From the NCBI GenBank assembly GCA_963580285.1, contig OY757010.1:218321234-218385233 (forward strand): a stretch of DNA of 64,000 bases. The letters run 5' to 3'. Both the position numbers and the translations under genes were made by a program. Under the pieces are notes generated by a model. It was not told where the DNA came from. It saw only the letters and a program-made list of their open reading frames with translations, and ran no database searches. Origin of the DNA: Lucinisca nassula (Eukaryota > Mollusca > Bivalvia > Lucinida > Lucinidae). Position 1 is the first letter of the stretch, and each line of letters begins with the position of its first letter. Of the stretch, positions 9,645 to 20,988 are shown piece by piece.

Positions 9645-9964
9645 CACTGAATAGTGGTGTAAGATATATCTATATGTCTCTCAATAAGAATAAAAGAGTA
9701 TACACTTGTAATGTTATGCTAAATAGAGTGACTCAAAGATGTGAATATGATAATAATATATGTTATGTTTAAAAACAAAGCATGTGATTTTTTGTATAGC
9801 TGAAATTATGAAAGTTAGGTATGACATTGCTTGTTGAATTTTGTTTTCCGATTGTGTACAGATTGTGTTTCAAAATGAAATGCCTTTATTGACTGTGTTT
9901 CACTGTTTACTTGGTGAAAAATGTTTAAGCTTGGTTGAAACTTTCGGAACCCCATTTCTACCAT

Positions 9965-10120
9965 ATTGTAATGTTAACTCATGCGGGAAACCAAACAGTG
10001 CAGGCCCAGATCATCTGATCAGGGCCTGCACTATTTGCAGAACAGAATTTTCCGTCGAAAATAGAAAACGAAAAAAATAGGCCTGACAACCCTTAGATGA
10101 CAAATGGACTTGTCAAAGAT
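9965..10120. repeat. A-related MITE fragment
   Basis: The core CAAACAGTGCAGGCCCAGAT / ATCAGGGCCTGCACTATTTG is followed by TTTTCCGTCGAAAATAGAAA, AATAGGCCTGACA and AAATGGACTTGTCAAAG. The same order, inverted, is found at 19205-19345 and 59390-59550. Confidence 0.65.
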
Positions 10121-10599
10121 ATAGGAGACTGCAGTTTAACAGCCCATGTGGTATTCTCCCATTAATACAAGCAAATATCTTTAACCCTTAAGGTGCCATG
10201 CAAAACGAATCAGACACAGATCTAATTGTTATTTTCCAAGGAAATCAAGGGTGTGGTTAGGGAAGGTGAAGATGTCGAGTATCTTATATCACTCGGGCAC
10301 CTAACTTATATTTGTTAACAGTTGGGCAAGGCCTGCTATCCTTGCAGCAAGTAAGGGTAGAGAGGATGTTTCCATTCTGTGTCTTTACTTTGGTTTATTT
10401 TCTTCTTTCACCCTGTCTGTCTATTTCATCTCCTCTACTGTAATCTCTCAAAATGACCCATAAAGCTTACAAGTTGGCCAAGGAAATCAGTGCCCTCCCT
10501 ATATGTCATGTTATTGTCTGCAAGTCAGACTGTTCAATGAAATGTCAAGTCAGATTTTCTTCAGTGAATTGTCATTCAACCTGTTCTGAAAGTTAATAC

Positions 10600-10835
10600 T
10601 ACATCACAACCTCATTATAGCACTGTTCATTATAACACAGTTCAATATAACACAGTTTTGGGTATAACATAATTTCAAAATGGATCAAAAAATGTATAGA
10701 TTGTACAGAAAAATGGCCATAAATGGTTATTTACTATACAATCTATACATTTTTGTTTGGATATAACACGCTTGTTTAACTAACATGGTTTCTTCTTTGG
10801 GTCCAACTAATAGTGTTATAAAGAAGTTGTGGTAT
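10600..10835. repeat. H MITE: TIR element with internal hairpin
   Basis: The ends ACATCACAACCTCATTATAG and GTTATAAAGAAGTTGTGGTA are imperfect inverted copies. A stem AAATGTATAGATTGTACAG / CTATACAATCTATACATTT surrounds a short loop. No other copy was recognised in this window. Confidence 0.65.
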
Positions 10836-10879
10836 ATCTCAATTGGACAAACATGGGAATCAGCAAAAACACATAGCCA

Positions 10880-11050
10880 CATTGTTCAAAACAGTGTTGG
10901 CTTAATGAGTAAGTGCTCTAAATGTTAGCTGTCCTTGAGGTAAAATATCTAATACAGAGGTATTTTTGCTGAAAAATGTGTAGCTTATGCATTTGCAAAA
11001 GATTTTTACTTTTTCAGCAGAAATATTAATTAGCATGTTTGCCATATTAA
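10880..11050. repeat. F-family MITE, decayed
   Basis: ATTGTTCAAAACAGTGTTGG at the left and the centre GTATTTTTGCTGAAAAATGT ... TTTTTCAGCAGAAATAT match F. The terminal repeat on the right is lost. Confidence 0.55.
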
Positions 11051-11064
11051 GCAATCATAGTTTC

Positions 11065-11292
11065 AACCCATTTAGTACCGGAAACCCCAAAACGGGTTCC
11101 AGGGCAAACAGTGCAGGCCCTGATCAGACGCTGCAGAAAGCGGCGTCTGATCAGGGCCTACACTGTTTGTGAAGAGTAAAGCCATTTTCCAAATAAATTT
11201 TGAAGAAAAAACAACCCGACACCCCTAAATTTTGAAATGAACTCCTGCTATACATAAGGAGGAAGATTCCATGTGGTACAAAAAGGGTTAAT
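11065..11292. repeat. A-family MITE
   Basis: The left end AACCCATTTAGTACCGGAAA is answered by ATGTGGTACAAAAAGGGTTA. The core at 11103-11168 has CCCTGATCAGACGCTGCAG / AGCGGCGTCTGATCAGGG. It is followed by AAATTTTGAAGAAAAAACAA and CCTAAATTTTGAAATGAACT. Confidence 0.85.
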
Positions 11293-11642
11293 GATGCGTT
11301 AACTGGTAGCATTGTGAGTTCCAGGTAGATTACGAAGCTCAGTTTCAAGATGTATTAATTTTTATTGTATTTACGTTCTTTCTTTTTTTGTGCCGGGAGA
11401 TGGTAAAATTGCATGAAGTTTATGAAGAACTTTTTTTTTATGCCTCCGCCATTTTAAATGGGGGATAGTATCACCACTGTCCGTATGTATGGACATAAAG
11501 AACTTTTGACAGAGTTTCCTGCCCTGTATCCATTCTCATTAAAATGAAAAATGTCCAGTACCATATTTTCACCAAGTATTTGGACGCCGCAACACCATGC
11601 CATACTCGTTCTAAAATTTGAATAAGTACAATTTACAACCTG

Positions 11643-11887
11643 GGGCCAGTTGTTCAAAACTAACAACGTGGTTAGTTAACGTGTCGTTAAAACTTTGATC
11701 ATTAAATATGGCAAATATGCTAATATTTTTGCTGAAAAAATGTGAGCAGCTTTTGCGGATGCAAAAGCTGCTCCCATTTTTTCAGCAAAAATACCAAAAA
11801 TTTAAATATTAAACTTGCTAGAACAGTTAACAATATGACCACTAACGAGCTCGTTAAGCTAACGATGCTTTGAACAACTGGGCCCAG
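11643..11887. repeat. F-family MITE, best copy, nested in E
   Basis: The left end GGGGCCAGTTGTTCAAAACT and right end TTTGAACAACTGGGCCC are inverted. Second-level inverted blocks GTTAGTTAACG / CGTTAAGCTAACG follow. The centre has GAAAAAATGTGAGCAGCTTT against AAAGCTGCTCCCATTTTTTC. The element folds almost end to end. Confidence 0.9.
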
Positions 11888-11986
11888 ATGTTCTGTCAAA
11901 AATACCTGGATGAGAGACATTGTAAACCCTGATGAGAACCAGAATTCTGTGGTGTCTCATTTGTGGCTGTACTGATTGCTCAGGCC

Positions 11987-12284
11987 TGCATCATGAAAAC
12001 ATGCCTATATAATTTTGACCCCCTTGAACCTCACTTTTATATAGTAAAACTGGGGTTTACAGGGGTATACCTTATTTTTCTTATTTCTGCTCTAAAATAT
12101 AGATTGTGGGTACCCGTTAGAGTTGCCTCGTTGAGGCGGTTCTCAACGAGGCGGTTCTAGCAAGTAGGCACAATCTATATTCTGAGCAGAAATAAGAAAA
12201 ATTTGACAATTGTTCATCTTAAAATTTTCATTTTTTTCTGCGATAATGCTTACAATGTATTTTTATAGGCGTGTTTTCGTAATG
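11987..12284. repeat. G-family MITE, nested in E
   Basis: It starts CATCATGAAAACATGCCTAT and ends ATAGGCGTGTTTTCGTAATG, giving inverted ends of about 20 bp. The centre holds AGATTGTGGGTACCCGTTAG and a duplicated GAGGCGGTTCT block. Confidence 0.88.
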
Positions 12285-12574
12285 TGTCTGTCTGAATACA
12301 TTTGGTAAATACAGATGTGACTTTGGAAGCTGGTTACTGGCTGTTGAGTTACTGATATATATGAAAGAAGAAATATATGTAAAGATTGAATGTTTGTAAA
12401 TGTTGATCACTGATGTTAATGATTCATTTGCAAAATTATGCAATTGCCAAAGAAAATTTTGTGAAATATTTTTATAGAAAAAAACGTTAAAAACAAAATA
12501 AATGAAAGAAATATGTTTATCAGTCTTGTGTTTCATAAGATCCCAATATTTCTCTGAGAATTCCAATTTTCACA

Positions 12575-12892
12575 CATTTCTTGTTTGTTTGTATTGGAGT
12601 TTAACGGCCCATTTAAAACTATTTAGGTCATTTTTGAGCCGGTCAGTTTACCTTTCCACACTTTTCCTGGGCAGGCTTATACATAAGCGGTTAACCAGTA
12701 CAGTGCACATTCTTTCGCCAGAAACTGCCATTCTTGAATCAGTGGAAGGGAGAGAATGACCATAGAAAAGATTTCATGACCAATCTCCACAAAAGAATGT
12801 TGCTGACCCGGCAGGTATTGCACCCGTGTCCTCCTGATCACCAGTCAGACGTGCATCTGAGTTACCAAGGCCGGCTAAACACACATTTCTGA
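12575..12892 (-). mobile_element. tRNA-derived SINE (S2), minus strand
   Basis: On the minus strand the head reads GGCCTTGGTAACTCAGATGC with an A-box-like segment, and a B-box-like GGGTGCAATACCTGCC lies about 50 bases later. The body includes AGTTTCTGGCGAAAGAATGT and the element ends in GTTAAACTCCAATACAAACA. These are the features of a Pol III SINE with a tRNA-like head. A partial copy lies at 42990-43160. Confidence 0.75.
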
Positions 12893-13107
12893 TGAGCAGT
12901 TGGCTTGATACGCAAGGGTTATAAATCTTGTATAAAAAAAGAAAATGTACAAATACACTCCATTCTCTATAACAAAATTAAAGGGTCCAAAGTAAAAACT
13001 GTTAGTTAAACAACTGTGTTATAACCAAACAAAAATGTGCTAGATTATATATTAAAATGCCCATTATGTCAATTTTTATATAATCAATACAGTTTTGGAA
13101 TCTATCT

Positions 13108-13320
13108 TTAACCCTTATCTTGCTGAATATTCAGTTTAGCCACACCCATTTCGGACTTTCATCCAATCAAATTACTTGATGTAATTTATTCCTACAAAAT
13201 CATAAACTGAATGTGAAACAGTGTAGATCCTGATCAGATGGCTTCTTCAGAAGCCATCTGATCTGGATCTACACTGTTTCCAAAGATATGGGTTGTTGTG
13301 AACAGCATGATGAGAGTTAA
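13108..13320. repeat. B-family MITE, full length
   Basis: The ends are TTAACCCTTATCTTGCTG and CAGCATGATGAGAGTTAA. It contains GCCACACCCATTTCGG, CCAATCAAATTACTTGATGT and a core (13216-13279) with stem GATGGCTTCT / AGAAGCCATC. Confidence 0.9.
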
Positions 13321-13589
13321 TATGTTTAATATTCAAAACCATCTTATAATGAACAGTGTTATAAAGTGGTCATGGTGTAACAAAGGTGTGAGACTTTGCT
13401 CCAGAATGAGAGCAGAACCAAGGATAATTAGGGCCCCGCACTGAAAGTGTGGGTGCCCTATAGTAATCACTCTGTCCATCCGTCTGTCTTTCTGTCCACA
13501 AATTTTTTTATCAACATTTTCCTACTCCTCTGATAGCGCTGCCGGGGCCTTAGTCAGTTTCACTGACAGCTCTAGTTGCCTTAGAAAAT

Positions 13590-13990
13590 AATATTACATA
13601 TTTCTTATTAGAAAACATTATGTAAGTACTTGTAAGAATTGCAGCCCCCGCCCATTCCGGCTTGAAGAAATAGATGGGTGCATGATGCTTCCACGCAGAG
13701 TTGATACCGACCAGCAGACGAGTACTGGTAAACCGCTTGGAGGATCTAAGCCTGTGCGAGTCGGCCCGTCCATGCTTATAAACCCTATTGGTTTCATTGG
13801 GCAACAGGGCTTGAGATGTCATTTAATCTCAGTGTTGGGTAAAAGTTCCACAAAATTGGAAGCATCGTCTCCAAAATGACCTTTAGTGTTGATGGGGACG
13901 TTAAACCTCAAATCAAACAAACAAAACTTGTCAGAATTGCCTCATTGAGCCTAACAAGTACCCACAACATTTGATTTTATGGAGAAATGA
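13590..13990. mobile_element. G-family remnant split by an S1 SINE
   Basis: ATTATGTAAGTACTTGTAAG before and GAGCCTAACAAGTACCCACA after the SINE are the two arms of a G hairpin. Confidence 0.75.
13643..13925 (+). mobile_element. S1 SINE, full length with target-site duplication
   Basis: It starts AGCCCCCGCCCATTCCGG and contains TGCATGATGCTTCCACGCAG, GTAAACCGCTTGGAGGATCT and TTATAAACCCTATTGGTTTC. It ends GGGGACGTTAAACCTCAAAT followed by CAAACAAACAAA. It is flanked by ACTTGTAAGAATTGC (13628-13642) and ACTTGTCAGAATTGC (13926-13940), a 15-bp duplication with one change. Confidence 0.92.
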
Positions 13991-14073
13991 GAAAATGTAT
14001 GCCTTTAAAGGGAATGTGTACACCTTCAGGGGAGGCAACTCCTGCAAAAGTGTTTTTGTCTCCCATGTCCATA

Positions 14074-14140
14074 GGGGTCAACTCTTAAAGGAAAGAATTT
14101 GCTCCAAAGTAGCAAATTCTTTCCTTTAAGAGTAGACCCC
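14074..14140. repeat. Hairpin of about 30-bp arms
   Basis: GGTCAACTCTTAAAGGAAAG at the left pairs with CTTTCCTTTAAGAGTAGACC at the right around CTCCAAAGTAG. Related pieces occur at 39710-39835 and near 53285. Confidence 0.75.
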
Positions 14141-14656
14141 TTTTTCAGTGGGACCAGGTTTTAAAGAAAAGCGAACAGGAAGTCCAGAAAGTTGTCTGCC
14201 TTTGAAAAATGGTGGAAAAATCTGCCAGTTGTTCCCATTCCCCTTAATCATTGTTACAAGCCACAGTTCTTTGCTGAGAATTATGGTCTGTAACTAATAT
14301 CCTCGTTACTCCTTATCTCGACCAATGGCTATAACATATCACATTAGTGTGTGCATGTGTGTGCGAGTTCTAAAATAGAAGTGGAGGCAATAATCAGGAA
14401 TCGATACAATTAACCCACAGTGGCTCAAACTACCCATGTCTAGAACAAATTTTCATAGTCCAAGATGTGTTCTAGAGTATATAATGATAGCAACGCACAT
14501 TAAATATTAAGTTCTTGGTAGTCACATATGAGCCACGTAATGAGAACACTTGTTTTTGTTGCCACCTGCTGTTGTTGCCATTTGTGAACAACTAAGGTGC
14601 AGATCAACCTGTGCATCTGCGCAGTCTGATCAGCACCTTTACGTTCGCCTTGTTTC

Positions 14657-14938
14657 TATACATCACGAAAACACGCCTGTATAATTTTGACCCCCTCGAA
14701 CCCCACTTTTATATAGTAAAACTGGGGTTTACACGGGTAAACCTTATTTTTCTTATTTCTGCTATAAAATATAGATTGTGGGTACTCATTAGAACCGCCT
14801 CAATAAGGCGGTTCTAACGTGTACCCACAATCGATATTTTCAGCAGAAATTTGAAAAATATCAGGATTTTTATCTGAAAAATTTTATTTTTTGGTGGTAA
14901 AATTTTACCAATATATTTGAATAGGCGTGTTTTCGTAA
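14657..14938. repeat. G-family MITE
   Basis: It starts CATCACGAAAACACGCCTGT and ends AATAGGCGTGTTTTCGTAAT. The centre has ATTGTGGGTACTCATTAGAA with CGCCTCAATAAGGCG and the returning arm ACGTGTACCCACAATCGAT. The two ends match for about 20 bases. Confidence 0.92.
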
Positions 14939-15024
14939 TCTCTAGAATTTCAAGAATCTTGTTAGTCTGTGTAGCTGGGTAGACAAGTTTGTGTTGTATC
15001 TGGTGCAAACCCAGACAAAGGTTT

Positions 15025-16800
15025 TTAGCTCATGGTGAGCAATGTCTGTCGTTGTCCGTCGTGAGGTGTCAACAACTTGCTTTTAATGCTAACTTCTCCT
15101 AAACCCTTAAGCCAATTTCAATTAAACTTAAATAGAAATGTTGCTTAGGTGATCCTCTTCCAAAATAGCTAAAATCGTTCCACTCCAATGAACAAGATGA
15201 CCGCCAGAGCTAAAAAAAGAAAAATCTTTAAACAACACTCCTATACCTTTGGGCCAATTTCATTCAAACTTCACAGGAATGTTGCTTAGTTGACCTACCA
15301 AAATAGCGAAACCTGTTCCACTCCGATGAACAAGATAGCCACCAGAGCTAAGAAAAGAAAAACGTCAATAGTTTGCTTTAAATGCCAACTCTTACACCCT
15401 TTGGCCATTTTAAATCAAATTTCAATGTTGCTTAGGTGACCCTCTTTCAAAATAGCTATAAACATTCCGCTCCAATGAACAAGGTGGCAGCCAGACCTAG
15501 TCAACTCCTCCTATACCCTTGGGCCAGTTTCATTCAAACTTCATAGGAATGTTGCTTAGATGACCCTCTGCCAAAATAGCTAAAAGGGTTCTGCTTCATT
15601 GAATAAAATGGCCACTAGAGCTAAAAATAGAAAAACCTTTAAATGACAACTCCTTCTAAACTCTTTGGCCAATTTCATTCAAACGTCACAGGAATGTTGC
15701 AAAGGTGACCCTCTACCAAAATAGCTAAAACGGTTCCCCTCCAATATGCAAAATGGCTGCCAGAGCTAAAATTAGAAAAACGTCAACAATCTGCTTTAAA
15801 TGCCAACTCCTCCGCAATCCTTGGACCAGTTTCATTCAAACTGATGGGAGCTGTGGGTTAATTGTATTGAATCCTGATCATTGCCTTTACTTCTATTTTT
15901 CATAGGAATGTTGTTTAGGTGACCCTCTATCAAAATAGCTAAAACTCTTCTGCTCTGGTGAACAAGATGGCCACCAGAGCTAAAAAAAGAAAATCTTAAA
16001 CAATAACTCCACCTGTACTCATGTGCCAATTTCAGTCAAACTTCATAGGAATGTTGCTTAGGAAACCCTCTACCAAAATAGCTCAAACGGTTCTACTCTG
16101 ATGAGAAAAATGGCCACCAGAGCTAACAATAGAAAAATCCTAAACAACTACTCCACCTGAACCCTTGTGTCAATTTCATTCAAACTTATAGGAATGTCGC
16201 TTCGGTAACTCTCTACCAAAATAGCTAAAACAGTTCACTTTCAGCTCTGATGTGTAAAATGGCCGCCAGAGCTAAAGATAGAAAATGATAGCAATTTGTT
16301 TTATATACCAACTCCTGCTATATACCGTCGTAGGAATAATGCTTAGGTGACCCATAACCAAAATAGCTAAAATCATTCCGCTCTGATGAACAAAATGGCC
16401 ACCAGTGCTAAAAATAGAAAAATCTTTAAACAGCAACTACCTATACACTTGGGCTATTTTTATTCAAACTTCATGGGAATGTTGCTTAGGTGACCCTCTT
16501 CCAAAATAGCTAAAATCATTCAGCCCTAAAGAGAAAAATGGCCGGTAGAGCTAGGAATAGTAAAATGTCAGCAATTTGCTTTAAATGCAAACTCCTCCTG
16601 AACCCTTGGGTGGCTTCCTTCCAAATTAGCTGAATCTGAAGTATAAGATGGCATCCAGTGCTAAAAATAGAAAAACCTACCAATATACCCCTGAGCCAAT
16701 TTCATTCAAACTTGATAGGAATATTGCTGAGATGACACTATCAAAAGAACTAAAACAGTTCTGCTCCAATGAAAAAATGGCTGCCAGTTATCCACATGAC
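15025..16800. repeat. Degenerate satellite, ~130-170 bp units, about 11 copies
   Basis: Blocks recurring in order are GCCAATTTCATTCAAACTTC, TAGGAATGTTGCTTAGGTGA, CCCTCTACCAAAATAGCTAA, AACAAAATGGCCGCCAGAGC and AAAAATAGAAAAA. Some units add CGTCAACAATTTGCTTTAAA. High divergence between units marks an old array. No coding call is supported inside. Confidence 0.85.
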
Positions 16801-17310
16801 TTTCTGCAGCTATTTGACATCTTGAAATCAGGTGAGCGATCCAGGGCCATCTTGGTTGTCTTGTTTCATGACGGGGCTCAAATAATTACAAGAAATTTTA
16901 TTGTTCCAAATTCATTAAAGAAACACGACTTCAAAACTGGCCAAGGTTATCAGTAACCTCAAGTACATGAATGTTTTGCGACGAGTCCAGCTTGCACTCT
17001 TACTTGTGAGACAAATGACATATGTTCTTTCAGTTTTAGGGACATAACCACATCACTATTGCTTAAAGTGCTCAGTAACTCGACGCCAACACTGGCAATA
17101 GATTTTTCAAGCCCTCGATATCTTAAAAATAACATTATACAGTTGAAGTTCAATTATGGGTAGAGCACCTTAGGGACCACGATAATTGCTTCAATATGGG
17201 TAGTTTATGCCACTGAGAGTGAGTCATAACATCATGTCAGGATGTATAATAGAGATGCTGAGATTTCTTTTTCGTTTTTCTATAAAATGATAGATTTTTA
17301 TCTTTAAATT
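16800..17310. other. No gene or clear repeat seen
   Basis: Short open frames here (16648-16956 plus, 16959-17153 minus) begin inside or next to the satellite and show no recognisable domain. Nothing can be supported. Confidence 0.5.
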
Positions 17311-17315
17311 AACAG

Positions 17316-17379
17316 TATGTTGTGTGTGCTCATTAAAATTGCCTCAGTGAGGCAATTCTAATGAGCATGCACAACATAT
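17316..17379. repeat. G-family hairpin remnant
   Basis: TATGTTGTGTGTGCTCATTA with AAATTGCCTCA is mirrored by TGAGGCAATTCTAATGAGCA then TGCACAACATA. The stem is about 31 bp with three mismatches. The outer parts of the G element are absent. Confidence 0.8.
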
Positions 17380-17589
17380 GTTTAACCCCCCACTAGTTTT
17401 ACTACTGACCATCCAAAGGTGGTCATTCTTTTGCAGTGTCTTATTTGTTAATTGGCTTTGTGCCTTTGGTTCATGTTTCATCTGTTTTTGTGTGTGCCTC
17501 CTTGTCACTTACTTTCTTTACGTGCCTTGAGATGGTTCCGTTCTTGGATTGTGGCTTTTCCTGAGAGACATTTTCTTCCTGGTTGTTAT

Positions 17590-18680
17590 CTGGAACTTCT
17601 GTTTGATTTGAGCTTTAATGTCCCCATCAACACTATTCAGTTCATTTTGGAGATGTTGATGTCAATTTTGTGGGACTTTTACCCCCCATTGAGATGAAAT
17701 GGCATCCCAAAGAAACCAATAAGGTTTATTATACCCCCGGCATACGAAGTATGCTATGGGAGTATATAGTTTTCGTCTTGCCGTTCGTCCGTCCGTCTGT
17801 CCGTGTGTCCGTCGTTCGTACAGATGGACATTTGTTGGGTACTACAGTGTTAATTTTTCACCTATAAGTACCCAACAATCAGCTAAAATTTGTACAAGTA
17901 CCCAACATGTCCCATCAAATTTGTTGGCTACTTTTTCGGACACTAACGGAATAAACGGCAAGTACCCAACTTATGTCTACCCAACATATGCCCGTGGATG
18001 CGCTCGGAAATCTGTCTGTCCGTCCGTCCGTTAACATTTTGGTTAAAGTTTTACGTCAAAGTTTCTAAGAGATTGTATCTTCTGAACCCTTTGATAGATT
18101 TAGTTGATACTTACACTGAAGTTACATACTGGTCTAAATATTTCATTGATGCATGTCCCACCCCCCACAGTGACCTTGAGGTTAAGGTCATAGACTTAGA
18201 AATTTTACATTTGGTTGAAGTTTATGACAAAGTTTATAGATCCCTGTATGTCCTAAACTCAAAGACAAATCCAATTGATACTTGTATCGATCTTGCATAC
18301 CAGTCCAAATATTTCATTGATGTATACCCAACCCTGCTGCTTCAGTAACATTGATGCCCCCACCCCTTCATTAACTTTGATGCCCTCAATCCCTTGGTCC
18401 ATATAGAAATTTTATCTTTGGTTTAGCTTTTACAAGCACATTTATAGATTCTTATAGCTTCCATATTACATACAATTAAGCTCTAAAGATAAATTAGAGG
18501 GTGGCGCTGGCCGGGGGTATACGTGACCCACTGGTCGCTTTCTCTATTATGCATTAGCAGTCTGACTCACACCGGCTTAGACCCTCTAAGCGGTTCACCA
18601 GTACACATGTGCCCCCAGGTTCAGCTCTACGTGGAAGCATCATGCAGCCCAATCTATTTCTCTAAGCCCCGATGGGCTAT
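17590..18680 (-). mobile_element. S1 SINE, minus strand, split by a T element
   Basis: The 3' half (17598-17730) shows ATTTGAGCTTTAATGTCCCC and GAGATGAAATGGCATCCC. The 5' half (18550-18678) shows CTTAGACCCTCTAAGCGGTT and GTGGAAGCATCATGCAGCCC. Rejoining them gives a normal S1 order. Confidence 0.82.
17728..18549. mobile_element. T element nested in a SINE
   Basis: It opens TATACCCCCGGCATACGAAG and closes CCGGGGGTATACGTGACCCA then CTGGTCGCTTTCTCTATTA. Inside it has CCGTCCGTCTGTCCG-type repeats and two imperfect copies of a block with CAAATATTTCATTGATG. It has the same ends as 3571-4738 but different internal sequence. Confidence 0.8.
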
Positions 18681-19204
18681 CTAAAAAATATTGAGGGACT
18701 CATGAACAGGTTTGAATCAGCCATAGTAAGTGACACGTCAGTGTTTGAGTCATTGAAGTTTCACTGTAAAAGACGAGGCCCATTTGTTACTTATACCGCT
18801 TTTAACATTTCTGAAATGAATATGATACCCATTCCCTGCTGGTTGCATAGAGGGAGTTTTTCAGTCATCACTAACCCATCATGTTGACACTGTTTGCTCA
18901 GACCTGTCAGTCCAAATGTATGCGGTAAATATGGTAAATAGCTTGAATCCAAATGAATATTTTACTTGGGCTGTATTTCGTGAATAATTGTTTCATCAGG
19001 CAAAGGCAGGACTCCGTACAGAGTCCTAGTGGTTAAGAGCACTGACTTAAACATTAGGTCTCTCACTAATGTGGGTTGGGGCCTCACTAGGGTCACATTT
19101 AAGATGCTAAGTTCTGCAATGGCTGGTCAGGGAATGTTTTTGACCACCTCTGATTAAAGAATTGACAGAAACTTACATAAGTAAATTTTACCCATTGTAT
19201 ACTA

Positions 19205-19365
19205 GTGGCTTCTTCCATTGCTGTATGTTGGACAAGTCCATTTGTCATATAAGGGATGTCAGGCCTAATTTTTTGTTTTTATTCTATTTTTGACCGAAAA
19301 CTCTGTCAGCAAATAGTGCAGGCCCTGATCAGACGCAGGGTTTCCTGCCTATAATGGGTTAAGGG
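19205..19365. repeat. A-related MITE fragment
   Basis: It carries GGACAAGTCCATTTGTCATA, GATGTCAGGCCTAATTTTTT, ATTCTATTTTTGACCG and GCAAATAGTGCAGGCCCTGA, then TAATGGGTTAA. The same series is seen at 59390-59550. Confidence 0.65.
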
Positions 19366-20617
19366 AAAGGTATACATTTTCAGGTGCTTTGAGCAACTGT
19401 GCCCTGCTGTTGATTTTGAAAGCACTCTGGTTCTGGAAGATAACATTTCCTTATGTCATCATGTATTTGACTAAACTCTTCAGTCTTGAGAGTTTGTTTA
19501 CATATGAACAGGAGACAATCAAAATAGTATCTTATACCCTGAGGCTAATGCCCGGGCAAATGTGGCAAGGAAATGACTTATCTTGAACAAACGGGATCGA
19601 TAAGAAAAAGAAACGTGAGAATAAGATAAATTTCCTGAAAGGTGGCAATGAATATGTGCTTTTGAGACTGCTTTTAAGGCCATATACTGGCTGCATTCAT
19701 GCTTCTTAAGCTTGATTTGAATTATGGATCGAGTCATTCCAGAACAAACTACATATAGGGACCATGCTGATTTGACAAAAATTGAACCTCATCATGCTTT
19801 GTTCACTAAAATGATCTAGATCAAGTTGATCTATTGGATTCAGACTAGGGCCCTGTATCAACTTGCTGTGAGTCACCCTTACCTCAATCAGCTTGCTGTG
19901 AGTCAACTTGATTTGGATCAACTTGCTGTTAGTTAATTTAATCTTGAACTGGATCAATTTGCTGTGAGTCAATTGTATTGGGATCTGGATCAACTTGCTT
20001 TGAGTCAATTTGATCCTAATCTGGATTAACTGGCTTTGAGTCAATTTGATCTTCATCTGGATCAACTTGCTTTGAGCCAATTTGATCTTGCTTGATCTGA
20101 ATCAACTTGCTTTGAGTCAATTTGATCTTGATCTGGATCAACTTGCTTTGAGCCAATTTGATCTTGATCTGGATCAACTTGCTTTGAGTCAGTTTGATCT
20201 TGATCAATTTCTTGTGAGTCAGTTTGATCCAGATATAAATTAACTTGATATAAGTCAACTGGATCTAGATCAACTTACTGTGAGTCAACTTGATCTTAAA
20301 TGAACTCGATGGGATCTATTGATCAGAGTTAATTTGATCTGGATCTGGATCAATAACTTGCTGTAAGTGAACTTGATCTGGATCAGTTTGCTGTGAGTCA
20401 ACTAGATCTGTATCCACTTGCCATGAGTCAACTTGATCTGGATCAACTTTCTATGAGTCAACTTTATCCAGGTCAACTTTCTGTGAGTCAGCTTGTTTCT
20501 GATATGGATCAACTTTTTGTAAATCAACTTGATCCTGACCAGGATCAACTGGTTGTAAGCCAACTTGATCTGGATCAACTTGCTGTGAGTTAACTTGATC
20601 TTGATCAATTTACTGTG

Positions 20618-20834
20618 GTAAACCGCTTAGAGGATCTAAGCCTGTCCAGGAACCGGGGTGCGAGGCGGACCGTCCATGCTAATAAACCCTGTTGGTTTCA
20701 TTGGGCGAAAGGGCTTGAGATGTCATTTCATCTCAATGTCGGGTAAAAATCCCACAAAAATGGAAGCAACGTCTCCAAAATGACCTTTACAGTGTTGACC
20801 GGGACGTTAAACCTCAAATCAAACAAACAAACAA
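20618..20834 (+). mobile_element. 5'-truncated S1 SINE inside the minisatellite
   Basis: It begins at GTAAACCGCTTAGAGGATCT, lacking the usual head, and ends in TCAAACAAACAAACAA. ATCAATTTACTGTG occurs at 20604-20617 and again at 20835-20848, a perfect 14-bp target-site duplication. Confidence 0.93.
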
Positions 20835-20988
20835 ATCAATTTACTGTGAGTCAACTTGATCGGGACCAGCTTGCTGCAAGTCAGTTTGATCTTGAGTAGG
20901 ATCAACTTGCTGCATGTCAAATTCATCTTGTTGAACTTACTTGAGTTAGTTTGATTTTGATATCTGAATCAACTTGCTATGAGTCACC

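Larger units (their letters stand above)
11561..12312. mobile_element. E-family MITE split by two nested elements
   Basis: E landmarks are ACCATATTTTCACCAAGTAT, CTCGTTCTAAAATTTGAATA, then AGATGTTCTGTCAAAAATAC, then CTCAGGCCTG, and finally TCTGTCTGAATACATTTGGT followed by AAATAC. Compared with the uninterrupted copy at 4845-5057, two segments are extra: an F MITE (11643-11887) and a G MITE (11987-12284). Confidence 0.8.
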
